DNA of 64,000 bases from Parvibaculum sedimenti (lineage in GTDB: Bacteria; Pseudomonadota; Alphaproteobacteria; Parvibaculales; Parvibaculaceae), in assembly GCF_009184905.1 (NCBI RefSeq), contig NZ_WESC01000003.1:227980-291979 (forward strand), written 5' to 3'. The stretch's first letter is position 1; every line of letters begins with the position of its first letter. Below are positions 45,116 through 54,313 of this stretch, in pieces. The notes beneath the pieces were generated by a model that was given only the letters and a program-made list of their open reading frames with translations, made no database searches and was not told the origin of the DNA. The position numbers and the translations under genes were made by a program.

Positions 45116-47440
45116 CTATTCGACGCGGCCAAGCGCTCGCAGGATTGCCTCCGGCGTCGCGGGCGCTTCAAGCCTGAGCGCCTTCTCGGCACCCACGACG
45201 GATGCTACCGCATCCTGAAGCGCGAGGAAGCAGGCGAGCGCCAGCATGAAGGGCGGCTCGCCGATGGCCTTCGATCTGAAAATGGTAGGCTTTGCGTTCG
45301 GAGCGTCGCCCAGCAACTTCACGCGAAAATCGACCGGAATGTCGCGACTCGTCGGGATCTTGTAGGTCGAAGGCGCATGGGTCTTAAGGCGACCGTCCTT
45401 GTCCCACCACAATTCCTCCATGGTGAGCCAGCCCATGCCCTGGATGAAAGCGCCTTCGATCTGGCCAATATCGATGACCGGATTGAGGGACGCGCCCACG
45501 TCCTCGATGATATCGGCGCGCAAGATACGGTTCTCGCCGGTCAGCGTATCGATCGCCGCTTCCGCAGCGCAGACGCCATAGGTGAAGTAATAGAAGGGCT
45601 CGCCCGTACAGGTCTCCGCGTCGAAATGAATGTCGGGCGTCTTGTAAAAGCCTGCAGCCGACAGCGAAACGCGCTCCAGCCAGCAACATTTTGCAAGCTC
45701 GGCAAAGCTCAGCGACTTTTGTCCTCCATAGATGCGACCATTGGCGAAAATCACCTCGTCCACCGCGACACCGAACTTCGCGGCCGCCACATCGCGCATG
45801 CGGGCCTTGATGGTTTCCGCCGCGGCGAGGGCCGCCATGCCGTTGAGATCCGAGCCCGCGGACGCCGCAGTCGCCGATGTGTTCGGCACCTTGTCCGTCC
45901 GCGTCGAGGAGACGCGTACATGCTCGATGTCGATCTGGAAGCTCTCAGCGACGACCTGAGCGACCTTAAGATAGAGCCCCTGCCCCATCTCCGTGCCACC
46001 CTGATTGAGATGCACACTTCCATCCGTATAGACATGGATGAGTGCGCCGGCCTGATTGAGCGTCGGCATGTTGAAGGAGATGCCGAACTTCAGAGGAAAA
46101 AGCGCAAGGCCCTTCTTGACGATAGGGCTCGATGCGTTGAACGCAGCATTGGCTTCACGCCGCGCCGCAATGCTCGCACTCTCTTCGACCTCCTTGAGAA
46201 TGCGGGGCATGTTGTTGTCGGTGACGCGCTGACCATAAGGCGTCGTATCGCGGCCCTCACCGCCGTAGTAATTCACGGCCCGTACCTCATCGAGTGTCTT
46301 GCCGAGCTTCGCCGCGACATGCGCGATCATCGCCTCGGCAACGACCATGCCCTGCGGGCCGCCGAAGCCACGGAAGGCCGTGTTGGACACCGTATGCGTC
46401 TTGCAGGCATAGCCGTTGACCCGCACATTCGGCAGATAATAGGCGTTGTCGACATGGCAGAGCGCGCGCTGCAGCACCGGCCCCGAAAGATCGGGCACAT
46501 TGCCTGCCCTGATCGCAATGACAATATCCGCCGCCTCGATCCGTCCGGTATCGTCAAAGCCGAGCTTGAAGCGCCCCAGCACATCATGGCGCTTGCCGGT
46601 CATCATCATGTCGACATCACGCGAGAGACGAAGCCGCACCGGCCGCCTGGAAAGTCGGGCGAGAACCGCGGCCATACCGGCGATCTGCGAGGCCTGGCTT
46701 TCCTTGCCGCCAAAGCCACCCCCCATGCGCCGGACTTCGACCGTGATCGCGGCATAGGGAGCGCCGAGAAGACGACAGACAATATGCTGCACCTCGCTCG
46801 GATGCTGCGTCGACGAGATGACGCGCATCTCGTCTTCTTCGGCGGGTTCGGCCTGGGCGACATGAGTTTCGAGATAGAAGTGATCCTGCCCGCCCGCGCG
46901 CACTTCGCCTTCAAGCATATGCCCGACCCGGGCGAAGGCGCCGTCCACATCGCCGCGCACCATCACCATCGGCTTGATCACGAGGCTCTTTGCCTCCAGC
47001 GCAGCGTCGATAGTCAGCAGCGCGGGAAGGTTCTCATATTCAATGACGGCAAGTGATGCCGCCGCGCGGGCCTGCGCTTCCGTTTCAGCGGCGATGATGG
47101 AAATCGCCTGCCCCCAATATTCGACGACATTCTTTGCCAGCAACGGCTCGTTGGAGAGAATGGGTGCGACGTCATTGGCGCCCGGAATATCATCCGCAGT
47201 GCAAACACAAACAACGCCGGGTGCAACCTTGACGGCGGAAAGATCAAGCGTCGTGATTTTCGCATGCGCCCGGTCGGAGAGGATCACCCAGGCATGAAGC
47301 AGGCCCTCGGTCTCCGGCATGTCGTCGACATAGATGGCGCTGCCGCGCACGTGACGATTGGCGCTTTCATGCGCGATAGACTGGCCGACACCGCCCTTTG
47401 CGCGGAGGCCGTCTTTCGATGAGGTCGAGATCACATTCAT
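45116..47440 (-). CDS. xdhB: Xanthine dehydrogenase molybdopterin-binding subunit XdhB
   Basis: 774 residues, starting at the ATGA overlap with xdhA (GGAGG 10 nt upstream). Family motifs: GGGFGGKESQ, RGFGGPQGMVV with the purine-binding Arg, and IGEPPFMLAL near the C-terminus, where the catalytic Glu lies in GEPP. The end VASVVGAEKALRLEAPATPE is typical. It oxidises hypoxanthine to xanthine and to urate. No xdhC chaperone gene occurs in the window. Confidence 0.94.
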   Translation of the reverse strand: MNVISTSSKDGLRAKGGVGQSIAHESANRHVRGSAIYVDDMPETEGLLHAWVILSDRAHAKITTLDLSAVKVAPGVVCVCTADDIPGANDVAPILSNEPLLAKNVVEYWGQAISIIAAETEAQARAAASLAVIEYENLPALLTIDAALEAKSLVIKPMVMVRGDVDGAFARVGHMLEGEVRAGGQDHFYLETHVAQAEPAEEDEMRVISSTQHPSEVQHIVCRLLGAPYAAITVEVRRMGGGFGGKESQASQIAGMAAVLARLSRRPVRLRLSRDVDMMMTGKRHDVLGRFKLGFDDTGRIEAADIVIAIRAGNVPDLSGPVLQRALCHVDNAYYLPNVRVNGYACKTHTVSNTAFRGFGGPQGMVVAEAMIAHVAAKLGKTLDEVRAVNYYGGEGRDTTPYGQRVTDNNMPRILKEVEESASIAARREANAAFNASSPIVKKGLALFPLKFGISFNMPTLNQAGALIHVYTDGSVHLNQGGTEMGQGLYLKVAQVVAESFQIDIEHVRVSSTRTDKVPNTSATAASAGSDLNGMAALAAAETIKARMRDVAAAKFGVAVDEVIFANGRIYGGQKSLSFAELAKCCWLERVSLSAAGFYKTPDIHFDAETCTGEPFYYFTYGVCAAEAAIDTLTGENRILRADIIEDVGASLNPVIDIGQIEGAFIQGMGWLTMEELWWDKDGRLKTHAPSTYKIPTSRDIPVDFRVKLLGDAPNAKPTIFRSKAIGEPPFMLALACFLALQDAVASVVGAEKALRLEAPATPEAILRALGRVE

Positions 47441-48885
47441 AGCGCCCATACCTCCGTCGGCACGTCCTTGTTCGCCACCTCGGCCAGCAGCCGCTCGACA
47501 AGCCCGCTCCCGGCAGCAAGGCGATAGGTTGCCGAGCCACGGAAATCGCTAAGCGGCTTGAAATCCCTCCCAAGTTGCGCGGCCAGTTCCGCCGATCTTT
47601 CCAGGGTGGCGCCAACCAGCGCCTTTTCAAGCGCCACAGCGCGGGCAGGCGTCGCAGCCATGCCGCCAAAAGCGGCGCGGGCCGCGGCGATCTTGCTGTC
47701 GCTCATCCTGAGCACAAAAGCGGCCGAGACTGTCGAGATATCCTGATCGTAGCGCTTCGAGAGCTTGTAGGCGCGAAACACATCGCCCTCGCGCATGTAG
47801 GGGACGTGGATCGCCTCCAGATATTCGCCCGGCTTCAGCGCCGTCTTGCGATAGGCGATGAAGAATTTGTCGAGTGGCACCATGCGTCGCCCTTCGACCG
47901 AACGCAGCACGACTTCGGCATTGAGCGCCAACAGGCAGGGTGCGCTGTCGCCGATGGGTGAGGCATTGCAGATATTGCCGCCGATGGTGGCAAGATTGCG
48001 CACCTGACGCGAGCCGATGCGGCGCACGATATCGGCGAAGGCAGGGAAATGGCGGTCGAGAACCGGCAGCGCCTTTTCATAGGTCGCTCCCGCTCCGATG
48101 ACGACGCCCGCTTCGCCTTCCTCGATCACCTTCAGCGCATTGAGGCGCGAAAGTGAAATCAGCGGCCCCGGATTCTCGGCTCGTTTGGCCACGGCAACGC
48201 CGAGATCGGTGCCGCCCGCCAGCAGCCTCGCCTCTGGATGCTTTGCAAGCAGCCTGTCGAGGTCCTTCAGCTCCGTAGGAACTTCGTAGCCCGCAATATC
48301 GATCTGCGCCTTGTCGCCAGCCCCTTCAGCGATCAACGCATCGAGTGCCTCGCGCCATTGGCGCTCGCGCGCATCGAAATCTACTGAGCGCCCGCAGGCG
48401 ACCATGTCCTTGGCTGCGTCAATAATGGGTCTGTAGCCCGTGCAGCGGCAGAGATTGCCGGAGAGCGTCTGGTGAATATCGTCGAGGGCACCGCCCCGGC
48501 CCTCACGCTCATGCGCAAAAAGGCTCATGGCTATGCCCGGCGTACAATAGCCGCATTGACTGCCGTGGTGCTCGACCAGTTTGGCCTGTGCCGGGTGCGG
48601 CCTGTCCTCGGCGTCGGCCAGGCCCTCGACGCTCGTGATGGCGCAGCCGTCGATCTCCGCTGTCAGCAAGATGCAGGAGTTGACCGCCCGAAAGTCGAAG
48701 CCACCCTCGCCATTCGGACGCCCGAGCGCCACCGTGCATGCGCCGCAATCGCCCTCGGCGCAACCTTCCTTCGTCCCGAGCGCGCGTTCATGGACGCGCA
48801 GATGCTGAAGAACCGTCCGCGTCGGTTCGACAGCCCGCGCGATGCGCTGCTTGCCATTCAAGAGGAACCGGACAGTGACAGTCAT
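47437..48885 (-). CDS. xdhA: Xanthine dehydrogenase Fe-S/FAD subunit XdhA
   Basis: 482 residues from the ATG at 48885. N-terminal plant-type ferredoxin (EGCAEGDCGACTVAL), second cluster (QCGYCTPG, NLCRCTGYRP), then FAD domain (ARLLAGGTDLGV, NLATIGGNICNASPIGDSAP) and CO dehydrogenase flavoprotein C-domain. First gene of the minus-strand purine operon, with a divergent promoter region of 314 nt towards uraD. There is no obvious Shine-Dalgarno close to the ATG, but upstream in-frame starts lack homology. Confidence 0.93.
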   Translation of the reverse strand: MTVTVRFLLNGKQRIARAVEPTRTVLQHLRVHERALGTKEGCAEGDCGACTVALGRPNGEGGFDFRAVNSCILLTAEIDGCAITSVEGLADAEDRPHPAQAKLVEHHGSQCGYCTPGIAMSLFAHEREGRGGALDDIHQTLSGNLCRCTGYRPIIDAAKDMVACGRSVDFDARERQWREALDALIAEGAGDKAQIDIAGYEVPTELKDLDRLLAKHPEARLLAGGTDLGVAVAKRAENPGPLISLSRLNALKVIEEGEAGVVIGAGATYEKALPVLDRHFPAFADIVRRIGSRQVRNLATIGGNICNASPIGDSAPCLLALNAEVVLRSVEGRRMVPLDKFFIAYRKTALKPGEYLEAIHVPYMREGDVFRAYKLSKRYDQDISTVSAAFVLRMSDSKIAAARAAFGGMAATPARAVALEKALVGATLERSAELAAQLGRDFKPLSDFRGSATYRLAAGSGLVERLLAEVANKDVPTEVWAL

Positions 48886-49199
48886 TTTCAGTGCGTGATC
48901 TCCGCTTGAGTGGCAACAAGGCGCGGCAACGCCTCGCGGATGAGTTGCCATTTTCGTGCCAGTAAAACCCGAGGCAGATGGCGCAGAGTGGCGCGTTTTT
49001 AAAGCGGGCTGCGGAAGCCGGCGCCAGTGACTTGCATACATATTGTCCATGCGGTCAGTTTTTTGCCCATCTTTTGGACGGAGGCTGCGCAAGCTGGCGG
49101 CAATCTGCGGCTCCGCTGCTGGCACGAGCATTGCGAGAGGAAAACCAAGACGCGGCGAGGCTTTCCTCGAGCCGCACGGTTTGCCTGCGAGCTTTCTTG
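48886..49199. promoter_or_regulatory. Divergent promoter region between xdhA and uraD
   Basis: A 314-nt gap with TTGCATACAT at 49032-49041, the FadR/GntR-type box, nearly midway between the two starts. This position lets one regulator control urate formation (minus strand) and urate breakdown (plus strand). No RutR-like box is present here. Confidence 0.6.
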
Positions 49200-49706
49200 A
49201 TGACTCTTTCCGAAATAAACAACATGGACGAAGCGGCGTTTATTGCCGCCGTAGGGGGCGCCTATGAGCATTCGCCCTGGGTCGCGAAAGGCGCATGGAC
49301 GAAGCGTCCGTTCGCGTCTCTCGACGAGTTGCACAATGCCTTCATGTCGGTGATCCATGCGGCAATGCCCGAAGCCCAACTCGCGCTCATCCTCGCCCAT
49401 CCCGACCTCGCGGGCAAAGCGGCCATCGCACGCGAGCTGACTTCTGAATCCGCCTTTGAGCAGGCCAGTGCCGGGCTCGACCACCTGTCACCAGAGGAAT
49501 TCGCAAAGTTCCACTCGCTCAATACCGCCTATCGCCAGCGCTTCGGCATTCCCTTCATCATCTGCGTCCGCCTCAACACCAAGGACTCCATTCTGTTCGA
49601 GTTTGAGCGCCGCCTTGCGCGAGATGCCGATACCGAGCGCATGGAGGCACTGAAGCAGATTGGCGAAATTTCGCGCCTGAGACTGAAGGATCTCGAAATC
49701 GCATGA
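49200..49706 (+). CDS. uraD: OHCU decarboxylase
   Basis: 168 residues from the ATG at 49200, the normal length. It converts 2-oxo-4-hydroxy-4-carboxy-5-ureidoimidazoline to S-allantoin. LAHPDLAGKAA contains the catalytic His, and SLNTAYRQRFGIPFIICV is the family signature. An in-frame extension to 48978 is unconserved and excluded. Its stop overlaps the flavin monooxygenase start by ATGA, so that gene is tied to the urate steps. Confidence 0.94.
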   Translation: MTLSEINNMDEAAFIAAVGGAYEHSPWVAKGAWTKRPFASLDELHNAFMSVIHAAMPEAQLALILAHPDLAGKAAIARELTSESAFEQASAGLDHLSPEEFAKFHSLNTAYRQRFGIPFIICVRLNTKDSILFEFERRLARDADTERMEALKQIGEISRLRLKDLEIA

Positions 49707-51184
49707 ATGAAATTACGACCAAAATCGCGGACACGGCTTTCTGCGATGCGCCGACACCCGAGGCTGAAAAGGCCCTCTTCGTACTCTCCGCACAGGTGCG
49801 CCTCGATCTCGAGATGCTCGACTATCCGGCCAAGCCCTGGGTCCGCCCGCGCGCTCATGAGTCCGGCGCACATATATATGATGTCGTCATCATCGGCGGC
49901 GGACAGAGCGGACTTGCCGCTGCCTTCGGCCTGATGCGCGAAAAAGTCGAGAACATCCTCATCCTCGACGAAAATCCCGCTGGCTTTGAAGGCCCATGGA
50001 TCACATATGCGCGCATGGTTACGTTGCGCACGCCGAAATATCTGACCGGCCCCGACCTGGGCGTCCCGTCGCTGACCTTCCGCGCCTGGTGGACCGCGCA
50101 GTTCGGCGCGGAAGCCTGGGACAGCCTCGTCAAGATTCCGCGCGAGGAATGGATGCGCTATCTGCGCTGGTTCCGACAGGTTCTGGCGCTGCCCGTGCAG
50201 AACGAAACCCGCGTCGCCTCAGTCGATCCGGTCGGGCCGCAGCTTTTCCGCCTCACCGTTTCCGGTGCCGGCGCCGCGGGAGACATTCTCGCCCGCAAGG
50301 TCGTCTTCGCCACAGGCATTCAGGGCGGCGGCGAATGGCATGTGCCGGATTTCATCGAGAGCAAGGTCTCACCGTCGCGCTATGCGCATACGTCGGAGAT
50401 GATTGATTTCGAGGCCCTCAAGGGCAAGAAGATCGGCATTCTCGGCGGTGGCGCCTCGGCCTTCGACAATGCGCAATATGCGCTCGGCCTCGGAGTTGGC
50501 GAGGTGCATGTGTTCCTGCGCCGCGAAAGGATGCCGCGCGTCAATCCGATCCGTTATATGGAGAATGCCGGCTTTCTGCGCAATTTCGCTACGCTGGACG
50601 ACGCCACAAAATATGCGGGCATCTCCTTCTTCCTCGGCCACAACCAGCCGCCGACGAATGACACGTTCGGCCGCGCCGCCGCCTATCCGGGCTTCCGCCT
50701 GCATCTCGGTTCGCCTTGGGCCGACGTCCAGGAGACGCCCGAAGGCGTCAAGGTGACGACGCCGAAGGACACGTTCCTCTTCGACTTCATCATACTCAGC
50801 ACCGGCCTTATGACCGACGTGAAGCTCCGGCCGGAACTCGCGAACCTCGCGGGTGACATTGCGAACTGGCGCGACGTCTATGCCCCGCCCGAGGGCAAGG
50901 CCAACGCGCTGATCGACGCTCATCCTTATCTCGGCCCGTCCTTCGAGTTCACGCCGAAGAACGATGACAGCGCTGGAAGAATCTACGGCCTCTTTGCCTA
51001 CAATTATTCCGCCCTGGCGAGCCTCGGTCTTTCGGCGGCAGCTCTTTCGGGAATGAAATTCGCGTTGCCTCGCCTCGTCGCCGGCATCACCCGACAGCTT
51101 TTCGCCGATGATTCTGACAAGATCCTGGCCGACTATTTCGCCTACAACGAAGAAGAGTTCATCGGACAATGGCCGGCAAGCTGA
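49703..51184 (+). CDS. FAD/NAD(P)H-dependent monooxygenase, candidate HpyO-type urate hydroxylase
   Basis: 493 residues with two dinucleotide-binding motifs: VIIGGGQSGLAAAFG near residue 60 (FAD) and IGILGGGASAFDNAQ near 250 (NADPH), as in flavin-containing monooxygenases. It sits between OHCU decarboxylase and HIU hydrolase, overlapping both genes, exactly where urate oxidase belongs, and no uricase, PuuD or HpxO homologue is visible. HpyO of Xanthomonas is a known flavoprotein urate hydroxylase unrelated to HpxO. Function as urate to 5-hydroxyisourate is a strong context inference. Confidence 0.75.
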   Translation: MNEITTKIADTAFCDAPTPEAEKALFVLSAQVRLDLEMLDYPAKPWVRPRAHESGAHIYDVVIIGGGQSGLAAAFGLMREKVENILILDENPAGFEGPWITYARMVTLRTPKYLTGPDLGVPSLTFRAWWTAQFGAEAWDSLVKIPREEWMRYLRWFRQVLALPVQNETRVASVDPVGPQLFRLTVSGAGAAGDILARKVVFATGIQGGGEWHVPDFIESKVSPSRYAHTSEMIDFEALKGKKIGILGGGASAFDNAQYALGLGVGEVHVFLRRERMPRVNPIRYMENAGFLRNFATLDDATKYAGISFFLGHNQPPTNDTFGRAAAYPGFRLHLGSPWADVQETPEGVKVTTPKDTFLFDFIILSTGLMTDVKLRPELANLAGDIANWRDVYAPPEGKANALIDAHPYLGPSFEFTPKNDDSAGRIYGLFAYNYSALASLGLSAAALSGMKFALPRLVAGITRQLFADDSDKILADYFAYNEEEFIGQWPAS

Positions 51185-51516
51185 CTGTACACGCACTCGA
51201 CACGGCCCGGGGTACCGGCACGGCGGGTCTGAGACTCACTCTGCGCAAGCTCGCACCGGAGGCAACAGAGCCTGTCGACTTCACGCTCGATAATGGCGGC
51301 CGCGCAACGCTACTCGATGGCGCGGCGCTCACCACCGGCCGATACGAGATCATTTTTCATGCCGCCGAATACCAGCGCGCGAATGGCCTCGAAGTGCCGG
51401 AGCCGCCTTTCCTCGACGAGATCCCCATCCATTTCGGCGTCGCCGACGCCGGTTCTCATTATCACGTTCCTTTAATCCTGAGCCCCTACGGCTATTCGAC
51501 CTATCGCGGAGGCTAG
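51169..51516 (+). CDS. 5-hydroxyisourate hydrolase (transthyretin-like)
   Basis: 115 residues, full length for the family: LTVHALDTARGTG with the catalytic His near 8, HYHVPLILSPYGYSTYRGG at the C-terminus. It hydrolyses 5-hydroxyisourate to OHCU. The family's C-terminal YRGS tetrapeptide reads YRGG here, Gly replacing the terminal Ser. The start lies 16 nt inside the monooxygenase gene, a tight coupling that supports a joint urate pathway. Confidence 0.92.
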   Translation: MAGKLTVHALDTARGTGTAGLRLTLRKLAPEATEPVDFTLDNGGRATLLDGAALTTGRYEIIFHAAEYQRANGLEVPEPPFLDEIPIHFGVADAGSHYHVPLILSPYGYSTYRGG

Positions 51517-51523
51517 TGCAACT

Positions 51524-52564
51524 ATGATGACTCCGGCTGCCATTCTCGACACATCCCTTCAGGGTAAGCGCATTCCCTTCACGCAAGCCCCGATCATCGA
51601 CTTCGCACCGGCTGAAAGCGGCACGCGCGCGGGCAAGCTAGAAGTCGCGAAACATCTACGCGATGCCTGCATTAATGCTGGCTTCATGTATGTGAAGAAT
51701 TCCGGTGTTTCTCCTTCGCTCGCCGAAAGCACCTTCTCCTGGGCAAGGCGTTTTCTCAAGGAAACAACGCCGGAACAGAAGCAGGCCGTGTCCATGGCCG
51801 TGCATGGGCATAATCGCGGCTACTTCACCATTGGCGAGGAAAACCTCGATCCGACCTCGCAGGCCGCGGGCGATCTGAAGGAAGGCTACAATATCGGCCG
51901 CGAACTGGCGCCAGACGATCCCGACCGGAATACGCCGCTGTGCGGCACTAACGCTTGGCCGGAAGACTTTCCCGGATTCCGCGAGGCGATGCTCACCTAC
52001 TTCGACGCAATGAACGACCTGTCTCGGCGGATGATCCGCATCTTCGCGCTCTCGCTCGACATGCCGGAAGACTATTTCGACAAGATGGTGGACCGCCCAC
52101 TGGCCACCATGCGCTTCCTGCACTATCCGCCCCAGGAAGGCGTCATCACCGAGGAACAGCTCGGCTGCGGCGCGCACACGGATTTCGGCTGCTTTACCTT
52201 TCTGGCGCAGGATGGCGTCGGCGGCCTGCAGGCCCGCAACGTCGCGGGCGAATGGATCGAGATTCCCTCACGCACCGATTGCTTCGTGATGAATATCGGC
52301 GACATGTTCCAGCGCTGGACCAACGATCTCTACATCTCGACGCTTCACCGCGTCATCAATACCAGCGAGAAGGATCGCTATTCGCTGCCCTTCTTCTTCG
52401 ATCCCAATGCCGATGCCTATATCGAAGCCCTGCCGACCTGTGTGACGCCGGAGCGCCCTGCCCACTACGCGCCCACCACTGGCCTCAAGCACATCATGGA
52501 GCGCCTCTCCGCCGGCTACGGGTTCGATATCGTGAATGGCGGCGACAAGAAAGAAGACATGTGA
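51524..52564 (+). CDS. 2-oxoglutarate/Fe(II)-dependent oxygenase, isopenicillin N synthase-like (second copy)
   Basis: 346 residues. Iron ligands His218-x-Asp220 in GAHTDFGCFTFL and His275 in STLHRVIN, with FFFDPNADAYIE after. It is a paralogue of the 12.1-kb enzyme but in the urate-allantoin operon, 7 nt after HIU hydrolase and overlapping HpxZ by one base. The bacterial purine pathway has no established step for it. A purine, methylpurine or ureide hydroxylation is inferred only; fungal xanthine dioxygenase is another 2OG enzyme acting on purines. Confidence 0.82.
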   Translation: MMTPAAILDTSLQGKRIPFTQAPIIDFAPAESGTRAGKLEVAKHLRDACINAGFMYVKNSGVSPSLAESTFSWARRFLKETTPEQKQAVSMAVHGHNRGYFTIGEENLDPTSQAAGDLKEGYNIGRELAPDDPDRNTPLCGTNAWPEDFPGFREAMLTYFDAMNDLSRRMIRIFALSLDMPEDYFDKMVDRPLATMRFLHYPPQEGVITEEQLGCGAHTDFGCFTFLAQDGVGGLQARNVAGEWIEIPSRTDCFVMNIGDMFQRWTNDLYISTLHRVINTSEKDRYSLPFFFDPNADAYIEALPTCVTPERPAHYAPTTGLKHIMERLSAGYGFDIVNGGDKKEDM

Positions 52565-53004
52565 TGAGCCCCGCCATGTCCATTTCACTCGGCACTGAAG
52601 ACGGCTTCGACGAACCGATCGACGACGAGGATGTTGTCGCCGAAGTGCATGCCGTCTTCGACCACTATGAAAAGGCGCTGATGGAGAATGATGTCGACGT
52701 TCTCGACGAACTCTTCTGGCAAGATCCGCGCACCATCCGTTATGGTGCAGGCGAAAACCTCTATGGCTTCGAAGAAATCGCCGCCTTCCGCGCAGGCCGC
52801 AACCCGGCGAAGATCGCGCGGAAGCTCCTGCGCGTCGAAATTTCGACCTATGGCCGCAATTTTGCGACGGCGAATTGCGAATATCAGAGGCTCGATGATG
52901 GAAAGTGTGGGCGCCAGAGCCAGACCTGGCTGCGCCTGCCGGAAGGCTGGCGGGTGATCTCCGCTCATGTCAGCTTTCTACCCGAGGCGAAGCCCGCGAG
53001 CTGA
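52564..53004 (+). CDS. hpxZ: HpxZ-like protein (DUF3225, SnoaL/AtzH-like fold)
   Basis: 146 residues from the ATG at 52564 in a TGATG overlap. VAEVHAVFDHYEKALMENDV, ELFWQDPRTIRYGAGENLYG, FRAGRNPA and SQTWLRLPEGWRVISAHVS are the DUF3225 pattern. HpxZ belongs to the oxalurate (hpxWXYZ) operon of Klebsiella; its activity is not firmly known. The HpxX/Y and HpxW homologues are elsewhere in this window. Confidence 0.85.
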   Translation: MSPAMSISLGTEDGFDEPIDDEDVVAEVHAVFDHYEKALMENDVDVLDELFWQDPRTIRYGAGENLYGFEEIAAFRAGRNPAKIARKLLRVEISTYGRNFATANCEYQRLDDGKCGRQSQTWLRLPEGWRVISAHVSFLPEAKPAS

Positions 53005-53038
53005 GACTTCCCGGGCGGCGCGATGCCCGTGACATAAA

Positions 53039-54313
53039 ATGAGTGTGATCGAGTTGACGAAAGACGGATTGGGCGCGCGCGCAGTTGCCCGGAGCGACGC
53101 CTTCGGCGTGCCGCCCTATAGCGAAGATGCGCGCAACCTCACACGACGTTTCCTGACGCCTGCACATGCTGCAGCGCTGGAAAGTCTGACGCAATGGATG
53201 ACCGCGGCCGGAATGACGGTGCATCTCGATCCCGTAGGGAATGTCGTCGGGCGATATGAGGGAGCGACGCCCGGTGCGCCTGCGCTGATGATCGGCTCGC
53301 ATGTCGACACCGTGCGCGACGCAGGCTGCTATGACGGCACGCTCGGTGTGATGCTAGGCCTGTCCTGCGTCGAAGCCCTCGCTGCCCAAGGCCGACGCCT
53401 TCCATTTGCCATCGAAGTCGTCGCCTTCGGAGACGAGGAAGGATCGCGCTTCTCCACCGGCATGATCTGCAGCCGTGCGGTCTCCGGTCAGATAATCGAC
53501 GGCGCGGAATACGCGGCGCTCAAGGACAGCGACGGTGTGAGCCTGGCAGACGCCATGAAAGCGTTCGGCCTTGACGCCGCGAAAATTCCGCTCGCCGCTC
53601 GCAGACCCGAGGAGCTGGTCGCCTATCTCGAAGCACATATCGAGCAGGGGCCGGTCCTCGAAGCCGAAGAACAGGCTCTTGGCGTCGTTAGCGGCATCTC
53701 CGCGCAATTACGGCTCCACGCCGTATTCACCGGCAAAGCGGGCCACGCCGGAACGAATCCGATGGGGCTCAGGCATGATGCGCTCGCCGCAGCCGCGGAA
53801 GCGATCCTCGCTGTCGAGCAGATCGCGGAAACCTGGGCGACGAAAGGTGTCGTCGGCACGGTCGGCTTCATCGACGCAAAGCCCGGCGCGCCGAATGTCA
53901 TCGCCGGCAAGGTCGAGATCACGCTTGATGTGCGGGCGATAGATCGCGCAATACGCGACGCTGCCGCAAAAGAAATGGAAACGCGTATTGCCGCCATCGC
54001 CTCGCGGCGCTGCATTGGCTTCGTGCTCCGTCAGACACTGGACCTCCAGCCGCATCCCAGCGACCCGGCGCTCACCGCCATGCTCGAAGCCGTTCTCTCC
54101 GATATGGGCCTGCGGCCCTTGCGGCTGGCCAGCGGCGCGGGCCACGACGCCGGCGCCCTTGCAGCCATCACTCCCATGGCGATGCTTTTCATCCGCTGTG
54201 CCGGCGGCATCAGCCACAATCCGGCAGAGGCAGTCGATCCAGCCGATGTCGACCTCGCCGCCGAAACCATGCTCAGATTTATCGATCGCCTTGAAGCGAG
54301 CTACAAGAAATGA
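53039..54313 (+). CDS. Allantoate amidohydrolase
   Basis: 424 residues, M20/HyuC-like. Metal motifs GSHVDTVRDAGCYDGTLGV and GDEEGSRFSTGM, the dimerisation-domain stretch GKAGHAGTNPMGLRHDA, and SGAGHDAGAL near the C-terminus. It releases ammonia and CO2 from allantoate to give S-ureidoglycine. It overlaps the aminotransferase gene by ATGA, which fits that product as the next substrate. It differs from the pyrimidine paralogue at 6.7 kb. Confidence 0.9.
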   Translation: MSVIELTKDGLGARAVARSDAFGVPPYSEDARNLTRRFLTPAHAAALESLTQWMTAAGMTVHLDPVGNVVGRYEGATPGAPALMIGSHVDTVRDAGCYDGTLGVMLGLSCVEALAAQGRRLPFAIEVVAFGDEEGSRFSTGMICSRAVSGQIIDGAEYAALKDSDGVSLADAMKAFGLDAAKIPLAARRPEELVAYLEAHIEQGPVLEAEEQALGVVSGISAQLRLHAVFTGKAGHAGTNPMGLRHDALAAAAEAILAVEQIAETWATKGVVGTVGFIDAKPGAPNVIAGKVEITLDVRAIDRAIRDAAAKEMETRIAAIASRRCIGFVLRQTLDLQPHPSDPALTAMLEAVLSDMGLRPLRLASGAGHDAGALAAITPMAMLFIRCAGGISHNPAEAVDPADVDLAAETMLRFIDRLEASYKK

